From the NCBI GenBank assembly GCA_964057225.1, contig OZ059896.1:12942501-13006500 (forward strand): DNA of 64,000 nucleotides, read 5' to 3'. The notes under the pieces are model-generated. The model was not told the DNA's origin. It did no database searches and was given only the letters and a program-made list of their open reading frames with translations. How positions within the stretch are numbered: position 1 is the first letter of the stretch; the number at the start of each line of letters is the position of its first letter. This document shows, piece after piece, positions 24,449 through 38,511 of this stretch. The DNA comes from Auanema rhodensis. Taxonomy: Eukaryota > Nematoda > Chromadorea > Rhabditida > Rhabditidae. The position numbers and the translations under genes were made by a program.

Positions 24449-27368
24449 GTATCAATAAAAATTTGTTATTAGACTAATATAGACATGAGGAATCTAATTT
24501 TGAAAACCGCATCTCTTTATCTTTAACGGGAAGCGAGTTACATACCATGTGCACATCACGTGTACCATTAATTAGCATAAATTAAAGTTCACGTTAATTT
24601 CAAAGTCATGGTTACCATGCACCAATATCAATAAAAATTTGTTCTAAGATTAATATGGACATGGGTCATCTAATTTTGAAAACTGCATTTCTTTATCTTT
24701 CACGGGAAGCGAGTTAAATACCATGTGCACATCACGTGTACAATTAATTAGCATAAATTAAAGTTCACGTAAAATTAAAAGTCATGGTTACCATGCACCA
24801 ATATCAATAAAAATTTGTTCTTAGATTAATATGGACATGGGTAATCTAATTTTGAAAACCGCATTTCTTTATCTTTCACGGGAAGCGAGTTACATACCAT
24901 GTGCACATCACGTGTACAATTAATTAGCATAAATTAAAGTTCACGTTAATTTCAAAGTCATGGTTACCATGCACCAATATCAATAAAATTTTGTTCTTAG
25001 ACTAATATGGACATGGGTAATCTAATTTTGAAAACCGCATTTCTTTATCTTTCACGGGAAGCGAGTTACATACCATGTGCACATCACGTGTACAATTAAT
25101 TAGCATAAATTAAAGTTCACGTAAAATTAAAAGTCATGGTTACCATGCACCAATATCAATAAAAATTTCTTATTAGGCTAAAATGGACATGAGGAATCTA
25201 ATTTTGAGAACCGCATTTCTTTATCTTTCACGGGAAGCGAGTTACATACCATGTGCACATCACGTGTACAATTAATTAGCATAAATTAAAGTTCACGTAA
25301 ATTTCAAAGTCATGGTTACCATTCACCAATATCAATAAAAATTTGTTTTTAGACTAATATGGACATGGGTAATCTAATTTTGAAAACCGCATCTCTTTAT
25401 CTTTAACGGGAAGCGAGTTACATACCATGTGCATATCACGTGTACAATTAATTAGCATAAATTAAAGTTCACGTTAATTTCAAAGTCATGGTTACCATGC
25501 ACCAATATCAATAAAAATTTGTTCTTAGATTAATATGGACATGGGTAATCTAATTTTGAAAACCGCATTTCTTTATCTTTCACGGGAAGCGAGTTACATA
25601 CCATGTGCACATCACGTGTACAATTAATTAGCATAAATTAAAGTTCACGTTAATTTCAAAGTCATGGTTACCATGCACCAATATCAATAAAAATTTGTTC
25701 TTAGATTAATATGGACATGGGTAATCTAATTTTGAGAACCGCATTTCTTTATCTTTCACGGGAAGCGAGTTACATACCATGTGCACATCACGTGTACAAT
25801 TAATTAGCATAAATTAAAGTTCACGTAAAGTTCAAAGTCATGGTTACCATGTATCAATAAAAATTTGTTATTAGACTAATATAGACATGAGGAATCTAAT
25901 TTTGAAAATCGCATCTCTTTATCTTTAACGGGAAGCGAGTTACATACCATGTGCACATCACGTGTACAATTAATTAGCATAAATTAAAGTTCACGTAAAG
26001 TTCAAAGTCATGGTTACCATGCACCAATATCAATAAAATTTTGTTCTTAGACTAATATGGACATGGGTAATCTAATTTTGAAAACCGCATTTCTTTATCT
26101 TTCACGGGAAGCGAGTTACATACCATGTGCACATCACGTGTACAATTATTTAGCATAAATTAAAGTTCACGTAAAATTAAAAGTCATGGTTACCATGCAC
26201 CAATATCAATAAAAATTTCTTATTAGGCTAAAATGGACATGAGGAATCTAATTTTGAGAACCGCATTTCTTTATCTTTCACGGGAAGCGAGTTACATACC
26301 ATGTGCACATCACGTGTACAATTAATTAGCATAAATTAAAGTTCACGTAAATTTCAAAGTCATGGTTACCATTCACCAATATCAATAAAAATTTGTTTTT
26401 AGACTAATATGGACATGGGTAATCTAATTTTGAAAACCGCATCTCTTTATCTTTCACGGGAAGCGAGTTACATACCATGTGCACATCACGTGTACAATTA
26501 ATTAGCATAAATTAAAGTTCACGTAAAGTTCAAAGTCATGGTTACCATGCACCAATATCAATAAAATTTTGTTCTTAGACTAATATGGACATGGGTAATC
26601 TAATTTTGAAAACCGCATTTCTTTATCTTTCACGGGAAGCGAGTTACATACCATGTGCACATCACGTGTACAATTAATTAGCATAAATTAAAGTTCACGT
26701 AAAATTAAAAGTCATGGTTACCATGCACCAATATCAATAAAAATTTCTTATTAGGCTAAAATGGACATGAGGAATCTAATTTTGAGAACCGCATTTCTTT
26801 ATCTTTCACGGGAAGCGAATTACATACCATGTGCACATCACGTGTACAATTAATTAGCATAAATTAAAGTTCACGTAAATTTCAAAGTCATGGTTACCAT
26901 TCACCAATATCAATAAAAATTTGTTTTTAGACTAATATGGACATGGGTAATCTAATTTTGAAAACCGCATCTCTTTATCTTTAACGGGAAGCGAGTTACA
27001 TACCATGTGCACATCACGTGTACAATTAATTAGCATAAATTAAAGTTCACGTTAATTTCAAAGTCATGGTTACCATGCACCAATATCAATAAAAATTTGT
27101 TCTTAGATTAATATGGACATGGGTAATCTAATTTTGAAAACCGCATTTCTTTATCTTTCACGGGAAGCGAGTTACATACCATGTGCACATCACGTGTACA
27201 ATTAATTAGCATAAATTAAAGTTCACGTTAATTTCAAAGTCATGGTTACCATGCACCAATATCAATAAAAATTTGTTCTTAGATTAATATGGACATGGGT
27301 AATCTAATTTTGAGAACCGCATTTCTTTATCTTTCACGGGAAGCGAGTTACATACCATGTGCACATCA
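24449..27368 (+). repeat. 2.9-kb segment duplicated from 18841-21760
   Basis: Every diagnostic variant checked recurs at exactly 5608 bp from its counterpart: GTATCAAT 18841/24449, GGGTCATCT 19055/24663, GCATATCACG 19821/25429 and GCGAATTAC 21207/26815. The rare hybrid CATCTCTTTATCTTTCACGG is also shared. No indel separates the two copies over about 2920 bp, and I noticed no base difference in spot checks. The match is lost where CACTTAATTAGC (near 21768) faces CAATTAATTAGC. This is a young segmental duplication within the array; which copy is older cannot be told. Confidence 0.85.
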
Positions 27369-30300
27369 CGTGTACAATTAATTAGCATAAATTAAAGTTC
27401 ACGTAAATTTCAAAGTCATGGTTACCATGTATCAATAAAAATTTGTTATTAGACTAATATAGACATGAGGAATCTAACTTTGAAAATCGCATCTCTTTAT
27501 CTTTAACGGGAAGCGAGTTACATACGATGTGCACATCACGTGTACAATTAATTAGCATAAATTAAAGTTCACGTTAATTTCAAAGTCATGGTTACCATGC
27601 ACCAATATCAATAAAATTTTGTTCTTAGACTAATATGGACATGGGTAATCTAATTTTGAAAACCGCATTTCTTTATCTTTCACGGGAAGCGAGTTACATA
27701 CCATGTGCACATCACGTGTACAATTAATTAGCATAAATTAAAGTTTACGTTAATTTCAAAGTAATATTACCATGCACCAATATCAATAAAAATTTGTTCT
27801 TAGACTAATATAGACATGAGGAATCTAATTTCGAAAATCGCATCTCTTTATCTTTAACGGGAAGCGAGTTACATACCATGTGCACATCACGTGTACAATT
27901 AATTAGCATAAATTAAAGTTCACGTAAACTTCAAAGTCCTGGTTACCATGCACCAATATCAATAAAACTTTGTTCTCAGACTAATATGGACATGGGTAAT
28001 CTAATTTTGAGAACCGCATTTCTTTATTTTTCACGGGAAGCGAGTTACATACCATGTGCACATCACGTGTACAATTAATTAGCATAAATTAAAGTTCACG
28101 TAAACTTCAAAGTCCTGGTTACCATGCACCAATATCAATAAAAATTTGTTCTTAGATTAATATGGACATGGGTAATCTAATTTTGAGAACCGCATTTCTT
28201 TATCTTTCACGGGAAGCGAGTTACATACCATGTGCACATCACGTGTACAATTAATTAGCATAAATTAAAGTTCACGTAAAGTTCAAAGTCATGGTTATCA
28301 TGTATCAATAAAAATTTGTTATTAGACTAATATAGACATGAGGAATCTAATTTCGAAAATCGCATCTCTTTATCTTTAACGGGAAGCGAGTTACATACCA
28401 TGTGCACATCACGTGTACAATTAATTAGCATAAATTAAAGTTCACGTAAACTTCAAAGTCCTGGTTACCATGCACCAATATCAATAAAACTTTGTTCTCA
28501 GACTAATATGGACATGGGTAATCTAATTTTGAGAACCGCATTTCTTTATTTTTCACGGGAAGCGAGTTACATACCATGTGCACATCACGTGTACAATTAA
28601 TTAGCATAAATTAAAGTTCACGTAAAGTTCAAAGTCATGGTTACCATGTAACAATAAAAATTTGTTATTAGACTAATATAAACATAAGGAATCTAATTTT
28701 GAAAATCGCATCTCTTTATCTTTAACGGGAAGCGAGTTACATACCATGTGCACATCACGTGTACAATTAATTAGCATAAATTAAAGTTCACGTAAAGTTC
28801 AAAGTCATGGTTACCATGCACCAATATCAATAAAATTTTGTCCTTAGACTAATATGGACATGGGTAATCTAATTTTGAAAACCGCATTTCTTTATCTTTC
28901 ACGGGAAGCGAGTTACATACCATGTGCACATCACGTGTACAATTAATTAGCAGAAATTAAAGTTCACGTAAAATTCAAAGTCATGGTTACCATGCACCAA
29001 TATCAATAAAAATTTCTTATTAGGCTAAAATGGACATGAGGAATCTAATTTTGAAAACCGCATTTCTTTATCTTTCACGGGAAGCGAGTTACATACCATG
29101 TGCACATCACGTGTACAATTAATTAGCATAAATTAAAGTTCACGTAAAATTCAAAGTCATGGTTACCATGCACCAATATCAATAAAAATTTGTTCTTAGA
29201 CTAATATGGACATGGGTAATCTAATTTTGAAAACCGCATCTCTTTATCTTTAACGGGAAGCGAGTTACATACCATGTGCACATCACGTGTACAATTAATT
29301 AGCATAAATTAAAGTTCACGTTAATTTCAAAGTCATGGTTACCATGCACCAATATCAATAAAAATTTGTTCTTAGATTAATATGGACATGGGTAATCTAA
29401 TTTTGAAAACCGCATTTCTTTATCTTTCACGGGAAGCGAGTTACATACCATGTGCACATCACGTGTACAATTAATTAGCATAAATTAAAGTTCACGTAAA
29501 CTTCAAAGTCATGGTTACCATGCACCAATATCAATAAAAATTTCTTATTAGGCTAAAATGGACATGAGGAATCTAATTTTGAGAACCGCATTTCTTTATC
29601 TTTCACGGGAAGCGAGTTACATACCATGTGCACATCACGTGTACAATTAATTAGCATAAATTAAAGTTCACGTAAATTTCAAAGTCATGGTTACCATGCA
29701 CCAATATCAATAAAATTTTGTTTTTAGACTAATATGGACATGGGTAATCTAATTTTGAAAACCGCATCTCTTTATCTTTAACGGGAAGCGAGTTACATAC
29801 CATGTGCACATCACGTGTACAATTAATTAGCATAAATTAAAGTTCACGTTAATTTCAAAGTCATGGTTACCATGCACCAATATCAATAAAAATTTGTTCT
29901 TAGATTAATATGGACATGGGTAATCTAATTTTGAAAACCGCATTTCTTTATCTTTCACGGGAAGCGAGTTACATACCATGTGCACATCACGTGTACAATT
30001 AATTAGCATAAATTAAAGTTCACGTTAATTTCAAAGTCATGGTTACCATGCACCAATATCAATAAAAATTTGTTCTTAGATTAATATGGACATGGGTAAT
30101 CTAATTTTGAGAACCGCATTTCTTTATCTTTCACGGGAAGCGAGTTACATACCATGTGCACATCACGTGTACAATTAATTAGCATAAATTAAAGTTCACG
30201 TTAATTTCAAAGTCATGGTTACCATGCACCAATATCAATAAAATTTTGTTCTTAGACTAATATGGACATGGGTAATCTAATTTTGAAAACCGCATTTCTT

Positions 30301-30640
30301 TATCTTTCACGGGAAGCGAGTTACATACCATGTGCACATCACGTGTACAATTAATTAGCATAAATTAAAGTTCACGTTAATTTCAAAGTCATGGTTACCA
30401 TGCACCAATATCAATAAAAATTTGTTCTTAGATTAATATGGACATGGGTAATCTAATTTTGAGAACCGCATTTCTTTATCTTTCACGGGAAGCGAGTTAC
30501 ATACCATGTGCACATCACGTGTACAATTAATTAGCATAAATTAAAGTTCACGTAAAGTTCAAAGTCATGGTTACCATGTATCAATAAAAATTTGTTATTA
30601 GACTAATATAGACATGAGGAATCTAATTTTGAAAATCGCA
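27369..30640 (+). repeat. ~4.2-kb HOR family, first (partial) copy
   Basis: Contains the CATACGATG monomer (27524), TTTCGAAAATCG and CTCAG-type monomers, ATAAACATAAGG (near 28680) and TTTTGTCCTTAG (TCCTTAG at 28851). The last recurs at 33050, 37074 and 41456. A short extra repeat of the CTCAG/TTTCG monomers is present between about 27820 and 28560. The start is drawn where the 5608-bp duplication ends. Confidence 0.7.
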
Positions 30641-33600
30641 TCTCTTAATCTTTAACGGGAAGCGAGTTACATACCATGTGCACATCACGTGTACAATTAA
30701 TTAGCATAAATTAAAGTTCACGTAAAGTTCAAAGTCATGGTTACCATGCACCAATATCAATAAAAATTTCTTATTAGGCTAAAATGGACATGAGGAATCT
30801 AATTTTGAGAACCGCATTTCTTTATCTTTCACGGGAAGCGAGTTACATACCATGTGCACATCACGTGTACAATTAATTAGCATAAATTAAAGTTCACGTA
30901 AATTTCAAAGTCATGGTTACCATTCACCAATATCAATAAAAATTTGTTTTTAGACTAATATGGACATGGGTAATCTAATTTTGAAAACCGCATTTCTTTA
31001 TCTTTCACGGGAAGCGAGTTATATACCATGTGCACATTACGTGTACATTCAATTAGCATAAATTAAAGTTCACGTAAATTTCAAAGTTATGATTACCATG
31101 AACCAATTTCGATTAAAATTTGTTCTTAGATTAATATGGACATGGGTAATCTAATTTTGAGAACCGCATTTCTTTATCTTCCACGGGAAGCGAGTTACAT
31201 ACCATGTGCACATCACGTGTACAATTATTTAGCATAAATTAAAGTTCACGTAAAATTAAAAGTCATGGTTACCATGCACCAATATCAATAAAAATTTCTT
31301 ATTAGGCTAAAATGGACATGAGGAATCTAATTTTGAGAACCGCATTTCTTTATCTTTCACGGGAAGCGAGTTACATACCATGTGCACATCACGTGTACAA
31401 TTAATTAGCATAAATTAAAGTTCACGTAAATTTCAAAGTCATGGTTACCATTCACCAATATCAATAAAAATTTGTTTTTAGACTAATATGGACATGGGTA
31501 ATCTAATTTTGAAAACCGCATCTCTTTATCTTTAACGGGAAGCGAGTTACATACCATGTGCACATCACGTGTACAATTAATTAGCATAAATTAAAGTTCA
31601 CGTTAATTTCAAAGTCATGGTTACCATGCACCAATATCAATAAAAATTTGTTCTTAGATTAATATGGACATGGGTAATCTAATTTTGAAAACCGCATTTC
31701 TTTATCTTTCACGGGAAGCGAGTTACATGCCATGTGCACATCACGTGTACAATTAATTAGCATAAATTAAAGTTCACGTTAATTTCAAAGTCATGGTTAC
31801 CATGCACCAATATCAATAAAAATTTGTTCTTAGATTAATATGGACATGGGTAATCTAATTTTGAGAACCGCATTTCTTTATCTTTCACGGGAAGCGAGTT
31901 ACATACCATGTGCACATCACGTGTACAATTAATTAGCATAAATTAAAGTTCACGTAAATTTCAAAGTCATGGTTACCATGTATCAATAAAAATTTGTTAT
32001 TAGACTAATATAGACATGAGGAATCTAACTTTGAAAATCGCATCTCTTTATCTTTAACGGGAAGCGAGTTACATACGATGTGCACATCACGTGTACAATT
32101 AATTAGCATAAATTAAAGTTCACGTTAATTTCAAAGTCATGGTTACCATGCACCAATATCAATAAAATTTTGTTCTTAGACTAATATGGACATGGGTAAT
32201 CTAATTTTGAAAACCGCATTTCTTTATCTTTCACGGGAAGCGAGTTACATACCATGTGCACATCACGTGTACAATTAATTAGCATAAATTAAAGTTTACG
32301 TTAATTTCAAAGTCATATTACCATGCACCAATATCAATAAAACTTTGTTCTCAGACTAATATGGACATGGGTAATCTAATTTTGAAAACCGCATTTCTTT
32401 ATCTTTCACGGGAAGCGAGTTACATACCATGTGCACATCACGTGTACAATTAATTAGCATAAATTAAAGTTCACGTAAAGTTCAAAGTCATGGTTATCAT
32501 GTATCAATAAAAATTTGTTATTAGACTAATATAGACATGAGGAATCTAATTTCGAAAATCGCATCTCTTTATCTTTAACGGGAAGCGAGTTACATACCAT
32601 GTGCACATCACGTGTACAATTAATTAGCATAAATTAAAGTTCACGTAAACTTGAAAGTCCTGGTTACCATGCACCAATATCAATAAAACTTTGTTCTCAG
32701 ACTAATATGGACATGGGTAATCTAATTTTGAGAACCGCATTTCTTTATTTTTCACGGGAAGCGAGTTACATACCATGTGCACATCACGTGTACAATTAAT
32801 TAGCATAAATTAAAGTTCACGTAAAGTTCAAAGTCATGGTTACCATGTAACAATAAAAATTTGTTATTAGACTAATATAAACATAAGGAATCTAATTTTG
32901 AAAATCGCATCTCTTTATCTTTAACGGGAAGCGAGTTACATACCATGTGCACATCACGTGTACAATTAATTAGCATAAATTAAAGTTCACGTAAATTTCA
33001 AAGTCATGGTTACCATGCACCAATATCAATAAAATTTTGTCCTTAGACTAATATGGACATGGGTAATCTAATTTTGAAAACCGCATTTCTTTATCTTTCA
33101 CGGGAAGCGAGTTACATACCATGTGCACATCACGTGTACAATTAATTAGCATAAATTAAAGTTCACGTAAAATTCAAAGTCATGGTTACCATGCACCAAT
33201 ATCAATAAAAATTTCTTATTAGGCTAAAATGGACATGAGGAATCTAATTTTGAAAACCGCATTTCTTTATCTTTCACGGGAAGCGAGTTACATACCATGT
33301 GCACATCACGTGTACAATTAATTAGCATAAATTAAAGTTCACGTAAAATTCAAAGTCATGGTTACCATGCACCAATATCAATAAAAATTTGTTCTTAGAC
33401 TAATATGGACATGGGTAATCTAATTTTGAAAACCGCATCTCTTTATCTTTAACGGGAAGCGAGTTACATACCATGTGCACATCACGTGTACAATTAATTA
33501 GCATAAATTAAAGTTCACGTTAATTTCAAAGTCATGGTTACCATGCACCAATATCAATAAAAATTTGTTCTTAGATTAATATGGACATGGGTAATCTAAT

Positions 33601-34311
33601 TTTGAAAACCGCATTTCTTTATCTTTCACGGGAAGCGAGTTACATACCATGTGCACATCACGTGTACAATTAATTAGCATAAATTAAAGTTCACGTAAAC
33701 TTCAAAGTCATGGTTACCATGCACCAATATCAATAAAAATTTCTTATTAGGCTAAAATGGACATGAGGAATCTAATTTTGAGAACCGCATTTCTTTATCT
33801 TTCACGGGAAGCGAGTTACATACCATGTGCACATCACGTGTACAATTAATTAGCATAAATTAAAGTTCACGTTAATTTCAAAGTCATGGTTACCATGCAC
33901 CAATATCAATAAAAATTTGTTCTTAGATTAATATGGACATGGGTAATCTAATTTTGAAAACCGCATCTCTTTATCTTTAACGGGAAGCGAGTTACATACC
34001 ATGTGCACATCACGTGTACAATTAATTAGCATAAATTAAAGTTCACGTTAATTTCAAAGTCATGGTTACCATGCACCAATATCAATAAAAATTTGTTCTT
34101 AGATTAATATGGACATGGGTAATCTAATTTTGAGAACCGCATTTCTTTATCTTTCACGGGAAGCGAGTTACATACCATGTGCACATCACGTGTACAATTA
34201 ATTAGCATAAATTAAAGTTCACGTAAAGTTCAAAGTCATGGTTACCATGTATCAATAAAAATTTGTTATTAGACTAATATAGACATGAGGAATCTAATTT
34301 TGAAAATCGCA
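30641..34311 (+). repeat. ~4.2-kb HOR, copy of 3671 bp
   Basis: Bounded here by the TCTCTTAATC variant (30641 to 34312). In order it carries CGAGTTATATACC with a divergent CATTACGTG monomer (31015 onward), ATCTTCCACGG (31181), CATACGATG (32075), TTTACGTT (32295), ACTTGAAAGTCC (32651), ATAAACATAAGG (ACATAAGG at 32881) and TCCTTAG (33050). Against the next copy the offset is 3671 at the start and 4024 afterwards, so this copy has about two monomers fewer near its beginning. Its first 1.7 kb is also the counterpart of the window's first 1.7 kb. Confidence 0.85.
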
Positions 34312-37300
34312 TCTCTTAATCTTTAACGGGAAGCGAGTTACATACCATGTGCACATCACGTGTACAATTAATTAGCATAAATTAAAGTTCACGTAAAGTT
34401 CAAAGTCATGGTTACCATGCACCAATATCAATAAAAATTTCTTATTAGGCTAAAATGGACATGAGGAATCTAATTTTGAGAACCGCATTTCTTTATCTTT
34501 CACGGGAAGCGAGTTACATACCATGTGCACATCACGTGTACAATTAATTAGCATAAATTAAAGTTCACGTAAATTTCAAAGTCATGGTTACCATTCACCA
34601 ATATCAATAAAAATTTGTTTTTAGACTAATATGGACATGGGTAATCTAATTTTGAAAACCGCATCTCTTTATCTTTAACGGGAAGCGAGTTACATACCAT
34701 GTGCACATCACGTGTACAATTAATTAGCATAAATTAAAGTTCACGTTAATTTCAAAGTCATTGGTTACCATGCACCAATATCAATAAAAATTTGTTCTTA
34801 GATTAATATGGACATGGGTAATCTAATTTTGAGAACCGCATTTCTTTATCTTTCACGGGAAGCGAGTTACATACCATGTGCACATCACGTGTACAATTAT
34901 TTAGCATAAATTAAAGTTCACGTAAAATTAAAAGTCATGGTTACCATGCACCAATATCAATAAAAATTTCTTATTAGGCTAAAATGGACATGAGGAATCT
35001 AATTTTGAGAACCGCATTTCTTTATCTTTCACGGGAAGCGAGTTACATACCATGTGCACATCACGTGTACATTCAATTAGCATAAATTAAAGTTCACGTA
35101 AATTTCAAAGTTATGATTACCATGAACCAATTTCGATTAAAATTTGTTCTTAGATTAATATGGACATGGGTAATCTAATTTTGAGAACCGCATTTCTTTA
35201 TCTTCCACGGGAAGCGAGTTACATACCATGTGCACATCACGTGTACAATTATTTAGCATAAATTAAAGTTCACGTAAAATTAAAAGTCATGGTTACCATG
35301 CACCAATATCAATAAAAATTTCTTATTAGGCTAAAATGGACATGAGGAATCTAATTTTGAGAACCGCATTTCTTTATCTTTCACGGGAAGCGAGTTACAT
35401 ACCATGTGCACATCACGTGTACAATTAATTAGCATAAATTAAAGTTCACGTAAATTTCAAAGTCATGGTTACCATTCACCAATATCAATAAAAATTTGTT
35501 TTTAGACTAATATGGACATGGGTAATCTAATTTTGAAAACCGCATCTCTTTATCTTTAACGGGAAGCGAGTTACATACCATGTGCACATCACGTGTACAA
35601 TTAATTAGCATAAATTAAAGTTCACGTTAATTTCAAAGTCATGGTTACCATGCACCAATATCAATAAAAATTTGTTCTTAGATTAATATGGACATGGGTA
35701 ATCTAATTTTGAAAACCGCATTTCTTTATCTTTCACGGGAAGCGAGTTACATACCATGTGCACATCACGTGTACAATTAATTAGCATAAATTAAAGTTCA
35801 CGTTAATTTCAAAGTCATGGTTACCATGCACCAATATCAATAAAAATTTGTTCTTAGATTAATATGGACATGGGTAATCTAATTTTGAGAACCGCATTTC
35901 TTTATCTTTCACGGGAAGCGAGTTACATACCATGTGCACATCACGTGTACAATTAATTAGCATAAATTAAAGTTCACGTAAATTTCAAAGTCATGGTTAC
36001 CATGTATCAATAAAAATTTGTTATTAGACTAATATAGACATGAGGAATCTAACTTTGAAAATCGCATCTCTTTATCTTTAACGGGAAGCGAGTTACATAC
36101 GATGTGCACATCACGTGTACAATTAATTAGCATAAATTAAAGTTCACGTTAATTTCAAAGTCATGGTTACCATGCACCAATATCAATAAAATTTTGTTCT
36201 TAGACTAATATGGACATGGGTAATCTAATTTTGAAAACCGCATTTCTTTATCTTTCACGGGAAGCGAGTTACATACCATGTGCACATCACGTGTACAATT
36301 AATTAGCATAAATTAAAGTTTACGTTAATTTCAAAGTCATATTACCATGCACCAATATCAATAAAACTTTGTTCTCAGACTAATATGGACATGGGTAATC
36401 TAATTTTGAAAACCGCATTTCTTTATCTTTCACGGGAAGCGAGTTACATACCATGTGCACATCACGTGTACAATTAATTAGCATAAATTAAAGTTCACGT
36501 AAAGTTCAAAGTCATGGTTATCATGTATCAATAAAAATTTGTTATTAGACTAATATAGACATGAGGAATCTAATTTCGAAAATCGCATCTCTTTATCTTT
36601 AACGGGAAGCGAGTTACATACCATGTGCACATCACGTGTACAATTAATTAGCATAAATTAAAGTTCACGTAAACTTGAAAGTCCTGGTTACCATGCACCA
36701 ATATCAATAAAACTTTGTTCTCAGACTAATATGGACATGGGTAATCTAATTTTGAGAACCGCATTTCTTTATTTTTCACGGGAAGCGAGTTACATACCAT
36801 GTGCACATCACGTGTACAATTAATTAGCATAAATTAAAGTTCACGTAAAGTTCAAAGTCATGGTTACCATGTAACAATAAAAATTTGTTATTAGACTAAT
36901 ATAAACATAAGGAATCTAATTTTGAAAATCGCATCTCTTTATCTTTAACGGGAAGCGAGTTACATACCATGTGCACATCACGTGTACAATTAATTAGCAT
37001 AAATTAAAGTTCACGTAAATTTCAAAGTCATGGTTACCATGCACCAATATCAATAAAATTTTGTCCTTAGACTAATATGGACATGGGTAATCTAATTTTG
37101 AAAACCGCATTTCTTTATCTTTCACGGGAAGCGAGTTACATACCATGTGCACATCACGTGTACAATTAATTAGCATAAATTAAAGTTCACGTAAAATTCA
37201 AAGTCATGGTTACCATGCACCAATATCAATAAAAATTTCTTATTAGGCTAAAATGGACATGAGGAATCTAATTTTGAAAACCGCATTTCTTTATCTTTCA

Positions 37301-38511
37301 CGGGAAGCGAGTTACATACCATGTGCACATCACGTGTACAATTAATTAGCATAAATTAAAGTTCACGTAAAATTCAAAGTCATGGTTACCATGCACCAAT
37401 ATCAATAAAAATTTGTTCTTAGACTAATATGGACATGGGTAATCTAATTTTGAAAACCGCATCTCTTTATCTTTAACGGGAAGCGAGTTACATACCATGT
37501 GCACATCACGTGTACAATTAATTAGCATAAATTAAAGTTCACGTTAATTTCAAAGTCATGGTTACCATGCACCAATATCAATAAAAATTTGTTCTTAGAT
37601 TAATATGGACATGGGTAATCTAATTTTGAAAACCGCATTTCTTTATCTTTCACGGGAAGCGAGTTACATACCATGTGCACATCACGTGTACAATTAATTA
37701 GCATAAATTAAAGTTCACGTAAACTTCAAAGTCATGGTTACCATGCACCAATATCAATAAAAATTTCTTATTAGGCTAAAATGGACATGAGGAATCTAAT
37801 TTTGAAAACCGCATTTCTTTATCTTTCACGGGAAGCGAGTTACATACCATGTGCACATCACGTGTACAATTAATTAGCATAAATTAAAGTTCACGTAAAA
37901 TTCAAAGTCATGGTTACCATGCACCAATATCAATAAAAATTTGTTCTTAGACTAATATGGACATGGGTAATCTAATTTTGAAAACCGCATCTCTTTATCT
38001 TTAACGGGAAGCGAGTTACATACCATGTGCACATCACGTGTACAATTAATTAGCATAAATTAAAGTTCACGTAAATTTCAAAGTCATGGTTACCATGCAC
38101 CAATATCAATAAAATTTTGTTTTTAGACTAATATGGACATGGGTAATCTAATTTTGAAAACCGCATCTCTTTATCTTTAACGGGAAGCGAGTTACATACC
38201 ATGTGCACATCACGTGTACAATTAATTAGCATAAATTAAAGTTCACGTTAATTTCAAAGTCATGGTTACCATGCACCAATATCAATAAAAATTTGTTCTT
38301 AGATTAATATGGACATGGGTAATCTAATTTTGAGAACCGCATTTCTTTATCTTTCACGGGAAGCGAGTTACATACCATGTGCACATCACGTGTACAATTA
38401 ATTAGCATAAATTAAAGTTCACGTAAAGTTCAAAGTCATGGTTACCATGTATCAATAAAAATTTGTTATTAGACTAATATAGACATGAGGAATCTAATTT
38501 TGAAAATCGCA
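34312..38511 (+). repeat. ~4.2-kb HOR, copy of 4200 bp
   Basis: Bounded by TCTCTTAATC at 34312 and 38512. Markers are CATTGGTTACC (TTGG at 34761), GTACATTCAATTAG (near 35069), ATCTTCCACGG (35205), CATACGATG (36099), ACTTGAAAGTCC (36675), ACATAAGG (36905) and TCCTTAG (37074). The one-base insertion in CATTGGTTACC is shared with the next two copies but not with the preceding one, which orders the duplications. The GTACATTCAATTAG monomer here has the normal CACATCACGTG just upstream. In the preceding copy it is joined to CACATTACGTG, which suggests exchange inside the monomer. Confidence 0.85.

Noticed and set aside
8926-24663. Separate satellite family tagged by GGGTCATCT
   Set aside because: These monomers differ from the main type at only a few positions and share its full structure. 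They are a variant type within one family.
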